Source: an uncultured Dysosmobacter sp. (lineage in GTDB: Bacteria > Bacillota > Clostridia > Oscillospirales > Oscillospiraceae). Taken from it: 8,343 nucleotides of DNA. The notes under the pieces are model-generated. The model saw only the letters and a program-made list of their open reading frames with translations, searched no databases and was not told the origin of the DNA. The stretch spans positions 1 to 8,343 of the forward strand of contig CAKTSC010000052.1 of the NCBI GenBank assembly GCA_934597465.1, in the 5' to 3' direction. Shown here in pieces: positions 6,185-8,343 of this stretch. A program made the position numbers and the translations under genes. How positions within the stretch are numbered: the stretch's first letter is position 1; the number at the start of each line of letters is the position of its first letter.

Positions 6185-6869
6185 GACGCCACTCCTCCCG
6201 CAGGGTAATGAGGGCGGTGATCTCCCGCCGCAGGGCCTCCACACGCTCTCCCGCTCCCGCTCCGGCCCGGAGCAGGCCGGCAAGGGCAGCGAAGTCCCGT
6301 AGAATCAGAGAAATGAGGCGCTGATCCCCCAGGGGATCCTCCTCGATGTAAGCGCCCGCCAGAAGCCGCCCCTCGTCCAGGCGCATCTCCCCGCCCCGGG
6401 CCTCCAGCACGGGGTAGAGGATGCCCCGGTCATAGACCAGGCGCTCCCGGGTGATGTGGTAGCCGCCCTCCATCAGGAAGGCCCGCAGCACCTCGCTGCG
6501 GCTCTGGGGCTGGAGGAGCAGGGTGTGCCGCCCGTCCGCCGTCCAGGGGGCGACGGAGAGGATCATGGCGATGTTCTCGCCCCCCATCCCGGCGATGGCG
6601 ACGGTGTCGCCCTCCTCCGGCCCGATGGCCGTGAGGCCGGGACAAAGGCGCAGGCGCATTTTCTCCTCCACGCCGCAGCGGCGGGCGGTATCCTTCGCCC
6701 GGGAGAGGGGCCCGGGCCGCAGGTCGCTGGCCAGGGCCTCCGCGATGCGGCCGTTCTGGATGAGCCAGGCCGGAAGGTAGCCGTGATCCGTGCCCACGTC
6801 GATGAGCCTGGCTCCCGGCGGCACCCAGGATGCCAGCAGGGCAAGGCGGGGGGTGAGTTCCAGCTTCAT
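6168..6869 (-). CDS. trmK: tRNA (adenine(22)-N1)-methyltransferase TrmK
   Basis: A 233-residue class I SAM-dependent methyltransferase that places m1A at position 22 of tRNA in the cytoplasm. The SAM site appears as LIDVGTDHGYLP (22-33), an acidic SDLRPGPL (48-55) after strand 2, and TVAIAGMGGENIAMIL (89-104), followed by LLLQPQS. All are characteristic of the YqfN/TrmK family, and the C-terminal helical tail (RLISLILRDFAAL...LRREITALI) is present. ATG 6869 is chosen because GGAGGAG lies 6 nt upstream. The in-frame extension to an ATG at 7043 would be a low-complexity basic stretch running through the terminator and the DUF1858 gene. Its 3' end overlaps nif3. No clear promoter is seen in the GC-rich leader, so transcription may depend on readthrough of the upstream hairpin. 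Confidence 0.94.
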   Translation of the reverse strand: MKLELTPRLALLASWVPPGARLIDVGTDHGYLPAWLIQNGRIAEALASDLRPGPLSRAKDTARRCGVEEKMRLRLCPGLTAIGPEEGDTVAIAGMGGENIAMILSVAPWTADGRHTLLLQPQSRSEVLRAFLMEGGYHITRERLVYDRGILYPVLEARGGEMRLDEGRLLAGAYIEEDPLGDQRLISLILRDFAALAGLLRAGAGAGERVEALRREITALITLREEWRHANGT

Positions 6870-6887
6870 GCTCCGCTCCTCCGGTCT

Positions 6888-6908
6888 CGCACCCGCCGGG
6901 CGGGCGCG
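6888..6908 (-). other. GC-rich hairpin in the trmK leader
   Basis: On the minus strand CGCGCCCGC-CCG-GCGGGTGCG forms a 9-bp stem including one G-U pair. No T-run follows, so it is not a standard terminator. It ends immediately before the bases leading into the trmK ribosome site (6876-6882) and may affect translation or RNA stability; the role is unknown. Confidence 0.4.
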
Positions 6909-6942
6909 GCTCCTCCGCGATCTTTGCCGCGGCTTCTCAGGG

Positions 6943-6975
6943 AAAACGCATACGGAGGTCTTCCGTATGCGTTTT
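6943..6975 (-). terminator. Hairpin terminator after the DUF1858 gene
   Basis: A perfect 14-bp stem (AAAACGCATACGGA with its exact complement) around a 5-nt loop begins 6 nt past the DUF1858 stop. The trailing T-run is only TTTT then CCC, so termination may be partial and let some transcripts continue into trmK. Confidence 0.75.
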
Positions 6976-6981
6976 GCCGTT

Positions 6982-7191
6982 TCACTTGACTTCCTTGTTG
7001 GCTTCCTCGTTGACCAGGGCCAGCAGTTTGTCCACATCCACACCGTGGACGGCGCAGGCCTCCTCCACGGTCTCGCCCCGGGATGCCATGCAGCCCAGGC
7101 AGTGCATGCCGATGGAGAGGAAGATGGGAGCGGTCTGGGGCGCGATGTCCAGCACCTCGCCGATGATGGTGTCCTTGGTGATCTCGATCAT
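6982..7191 (-). CDS. DUF1858 domain protein with CxxC redox motif
   Basis: A 69-residue soluble protein. The sequence MIEITKDTIIGEVLDIAPQ, then a GMHCLGCMASRGETVEEAC segment (C31, C34, C46), matches the DUF1858 family, also known as the hybrid-cluster-protein-associated redox disulfide domain. The CxxC pair could form a disulfide or bind metal; no substrate is known. The start at 7191 is supported by GGAGG 8 nt upstream; an ATG seven codons earlier has no ribosome site. It has its own promoter (7241-7269) and hairpin terminator, so it appears to be a single-gene unit. A short hairpin with a GAAA-type loop on the complementary strand (7212-7225) lies in its leader. No hybrid-cluster protein gene is in the window. 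Confidence 0.88.
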   Translation of the reverse strand: MIEITKDTIIGEVLDIAPQTAPIFLSIGMHCLGCMASRGETVEEACAVHGVDVDKLLALVNEEANKEVK

Positions 7192-7240
7192 AGTGATATC
7201 CTCCGTGTCCATGCGCGAAAGCGCAAAAATTGACGGAAAT

Positions 7241-7269
7241 ATTATACCCCACTGCCGTGGCAAATTCAA
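7241..7269 (-). promoter_or_regulatory. Sigma-A-type promoter for the DUF1858 gene
   Basis: On the minus strand TTGAAT (7269-7264), 17-nt spacer, consensus TATAAT (7246-7241). Start of transcription would be near 7234, leaving a leader of about 43 nt. Confidence 0.72.
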
Positions 7270-7417
7270 TAGAAAAAACCGGATATCTTTCGATTTTCCG
7301 CCGTTTTCCGCCGGAGAGGGCCCCGTCCCGGGGCGGAGGCGGAACCACTCCCCTCCCCTGCCGCATAAACTGCGGTGAGGGCAGCGCCCTCCACTTCCTT
7401 CAAAGGAGGAATCTTCC
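7270..7417 (+). promoter_or_regulatory. Upstream region of the cotJ locus
   Basis: No gene is seen here. It holds a tandem repeat of TTTTCCGCCG (7294-7303 and 7304-7313), a small hairpin GCCCCG-TCC-CGGGGC (7320-7334), and CATAAACT at 7364-7371. The last matches 7 of 8 bases of the sigma-E -10 consensus CATACAMT, as expected for a mother-cell coat operon, but I find no convincing -35 upstream, and it lies within a small inverted repeat (CCGCA/TGCGG, 7361-7375). The promoter call is therefore weak. Confidence 0.3.
7402..7409 (+). promoter_or_regulatory. Ribosome site that selects a TTG start
   Basis: AAAGGAGG is a near-perfect Shine-Dalgarno. It lies 8 nt before TTG 7418 but 14 nt before the first ATG (7424), so the TTG is the better start for the coat gene. 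Confidence 0.7.
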
Positions 7418-7873
7418 TTGCAGATGGATCGACCCGGCCAGGCGGCCTGCGGCGAGGGCGGCGGTGCCCTTCCCTGCCCCTGCGCGCCCCTGGCCTATCC
7501 CTATATCCCCGTCCAGGGCGAGAACCCGCCCCGCTACCAGCGGGCGGAGGCCCTGCAGACCGGCACCCTCTTCCCGGGACTGAACCTGCCCTTCAAGGCG
7601 GCCATCCAGGCCAAGACGCCCCTGCCCAACACGGCCCTGGCGGAGCTGATGGCCCTGGACTTCGCGGTGGATGAGCTGGGGCTCTACCTCACCACCCATC
7701 CCACGGACTCCGAGGCCCTGGAGCTCTACTGGACGTACGTGCAGCTGGCCAACGAGGGGCGGCAGAAGTACCAGAAGCTCTACGGGCCCCTGCTCCAGAC
7801 GGATCGTCCGGCGGACGGCAGCTATGCCTGGCTGAATGATCCCTGGCCCTGGGAGAGAGGAGGCAGCGAGTAA
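7418..7873 (+). CDS. Spore coat protein, CotJA-CotJB-like fusion
   Basis: A 151-residue protein. Residues about 24-62 look like CotJA: PLAYPYIPVQ, then the hallmark LQTGTLFPGLNLPF. Residues about 72-147 look like CotJB: AELMALDFAVDELGLYLTTHPTDSEALELYW, KLYGPLL, and the terminal WLNDPWPWE. In most spore formers these are separate genes of about 80-90 codons; here no stop or new start lies between them. The N-terminal 23 residues are Gly/Cys-rich (C11, C20, C22) and not recognised. It is followed with no gap (TAAATG) by cotJC. In B. subtilis the cotJ proteins are made in the mother cell under sigma-E and build an inner-coat component with CotJC. The start is TTG, set by ribosome-site spacing. 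CotJB assignment is strong, CotJA good. Confidence 0.85.
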   Translation: MQMDRPGQAACGEGGGALPCPCAPLAYPYIPVQGENPPRYQRAEALQTGTLFPGLNLPFKAAIQAKTPLPNTALAELMALDFAVDELGLYLTTHPTDSEALELYWTYVQLANEGRQKYQKLYGPLLQTDRPADGSYAWLNDPWPWERGGSE

Positions 7874-8122
7874 ATGTTCGTCTATGAGAAAAAGCTCCAG
7901 TACCCCATCCGCATCAAGAACACCAATCCCAAGCTGGCGGCCGCCATTATTTCCCAGTACGGCGGCCCCGATGGGGAGCTGGGTGCCTCCCTGCGCTACC
8001 TCTCCCAGCGCTACTCCATGCCCTACCCTGAGCTGAAGGGTCTCCTCACCGACATCGGTACAGAGGAAGCGTCATGGCCCCCAATTTTGGCGCGGTATTT
8101 TTCTAGTCCGTCCAGCACATAG
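7874..8122 (+). pseudogene. cotJC: cotJC 5' fragment, interrupted by an inserted element
   Basis: Codons 1-65 are a normal CotJC start: MFVYEKKLQYPIRIKN, QYGGPDGELGASLRYLSQRYSMPY, LLTDIGTEE. CotJC is a manganese-catalase-like spore coat protein of roughly 190-220 residues. Homology ends at E65 (base 8068), just where the family normally continues with L-x-H-L-E. The frame then runs through 17 unrelated residues to a stop at 8122. E35 and E65 correspond to the first two metal-ligand glutamates of manganese catalase, and the His expected three residues after E65 is lost. GGAGG lies 10 nt before the ATG and the upstream stop codon abuts it. The rest of cotJC should be on the far side of the element, outside the window. 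It could be a dead gene or one restored by excision; the sequence here cannot decide. Confidence 0.88.
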
Positions 8123-8343
8123 ACCCACTTGGCAGGCAGCAGATTGAGCGCCACCTCCACCCTGCCGTCCCGGTACACGGTCATTTGTTGGAGAAGATGC
8201 CCATAAAAGTCGTCGTCCGCCGTGCGTCCGCTGACGATGCCCGTGATGGCGGCGCGAATGTCCGGTTTTAGGGTCTGCGTGTCGGTGTTCAGCGTCTGCC
8301 GCTGTTTGATCGCGGCGATTTTCTCCTGCACCCGGTTCATTTC
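8023..8343 (-). CDS. Large serine recombinase, C-terminal end (partial, 5' part beyond window)
   Basis: The frame enters from the right edge and stops at TAG 8025-8023 (106 codons visible). A charged, likely helical stretch (NRVQEKIAAIKQRQ, TLKPDIRAAITGI) is followed by DDDFYGHLLQQMTVYRDGRVEVALNLLPAKW. This is the kind of C-terminal ending seen in large serine recombinases of conjugative and mobilisable elements of gut Clostridia. The catalytic resolvase domain is outside the window, so the family call rests on this tail. The last 14 codons and the stop lie on antisense cotJC DNA (left of 8069), so the C-terminus is partly host-encoded. The gene points at the junction, as integrases at element ends usually do. 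The nearest in-frame ATG, at 8340, is not taken as the start because the frame continues upstream. Confidence 0.72.
   Translation of the reverse strand, partial: EMNRVQEKIAAIKQRQTLNTDTQTLKPDIRAAITGIVSGRTADDDFYGHLLQQMTVYRDGRVEVALNLLPAKWVYVLDGLEKYRAKIGGHDASSVPMSVRRPFSSG
8069..8343. mobile_element. Left end of an integrated element inside cotJC
   Basis: Sequence to the right of about 8068 has no relation to CotJC and carries the recombinase end. The junction lies near GGTACAGAGGAAGCG (8057-8071). Two GA dinucleotides (8063-8064, 8066-8067) are possible crossover cores, since some related recombinases use GA, but the core cannot be fixed from one end. Element size and cargo are unknown. Confidence 0.7.

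Noticed and set aside
6185..6283. 33-residue N-terminal extension of the Nif3-like protein
   Set aside because: It lies fully inside trmK and has no ribosome site, whereas GGGAGGAG precedes ATG 6184.
6870..7043. 58-residue N-terminal extension of TrmK
   Set aside because: It translates the antisense of nothing useful, runs through the hairpin terminator and part of the DUF1858 gene in another frame, and is basic low-complexity sequence.
7364..7371. CATAAACT as a sigma-E promoter -10 for the cotJ locus
   Set aside because: Close to the consensus, but without a convincing -35 at the right distance and inside a small inverted repeat; kept only as a weak note.
8069..8122. Last 17 codons of the interrupted cotJC frame as a genuine alternative C-terminus
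   Set aside because: They are read from element DNA antisense to the recombinase, unrelated to CotJC, and remove the remaining metal ligands.

Overview
The window looks like a chromosomal segment of a GC-rich, spore-forming Clostridia member, most like gut Oscillospiraceae (Flavonifractor/Lawsonibacter-type). The reasons are the GC-rich codons, strong AGGAGG-type ribosome sites, the trmK-nif3 pair, a cotJ spore-coat locus, and a eukaryote-like Ser/Thr kinase beside a small HTH protein. Taxon is inferred from gene content only.

Region 1 (1-3951, minus strand) is one tightly packed operon. It reads Ser/Thr kinase, then three tandem paralogues of an unnamed membrane protein; the last one runs off the left edge. 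Each paralogue has an N-terminal zinc ribbon, a basic stretch, one membrane helix and a large predicted extracytoplasmic part. The two complete copies end in a parallel beta-helix. Spacing is 1 nt, a 4-nt ATGA overlap, and 35 nt. A 42-bp exact DNA repeat links the zinc-ribbon codons of two copies. Region 2 (3952-4057) is an AT-rich control region. It holds two sigma-A-type promoters facing each other, so that only one can be occupied at a time, and a perfect 15-bp palindrome. The rightward promoter drives a small HTH protein (4058-4483). A bidirectional terminator follows.

Region 3 (4571-7191, minus strand) is housekeeping: a DUF1858 CxxC protein with its own promoter and hairpin terminator, then trmK (tRNA m1A22 methyltransferase) overlapping nif3/DUF34, then yebC. 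Region 4 (7270-8343, plus strand) is the cotJ spore-coat locus. One reading frame appears to fuse CotJA and CotJB. It is followed directly by cotJC (manganese-catalase-like coat protein), which is broken after codon 65.

The most notable point is at the right edge. cotJC is cut exactly after its second predicted metal-ligand glutamate by the end of an inserted element. The element's terminal gene, on the opposite strand, is the C-terminus of a large serine recombinase. Its reading frame crosses the junction and takes its last 14 codons and stop from antisense cotJC. The layout recalls skin-type elements that interrupt sporulation genes and excise in the mother cell, but only one end of the element is visible, so excision and restoration of cotJC remain a hypothesis.
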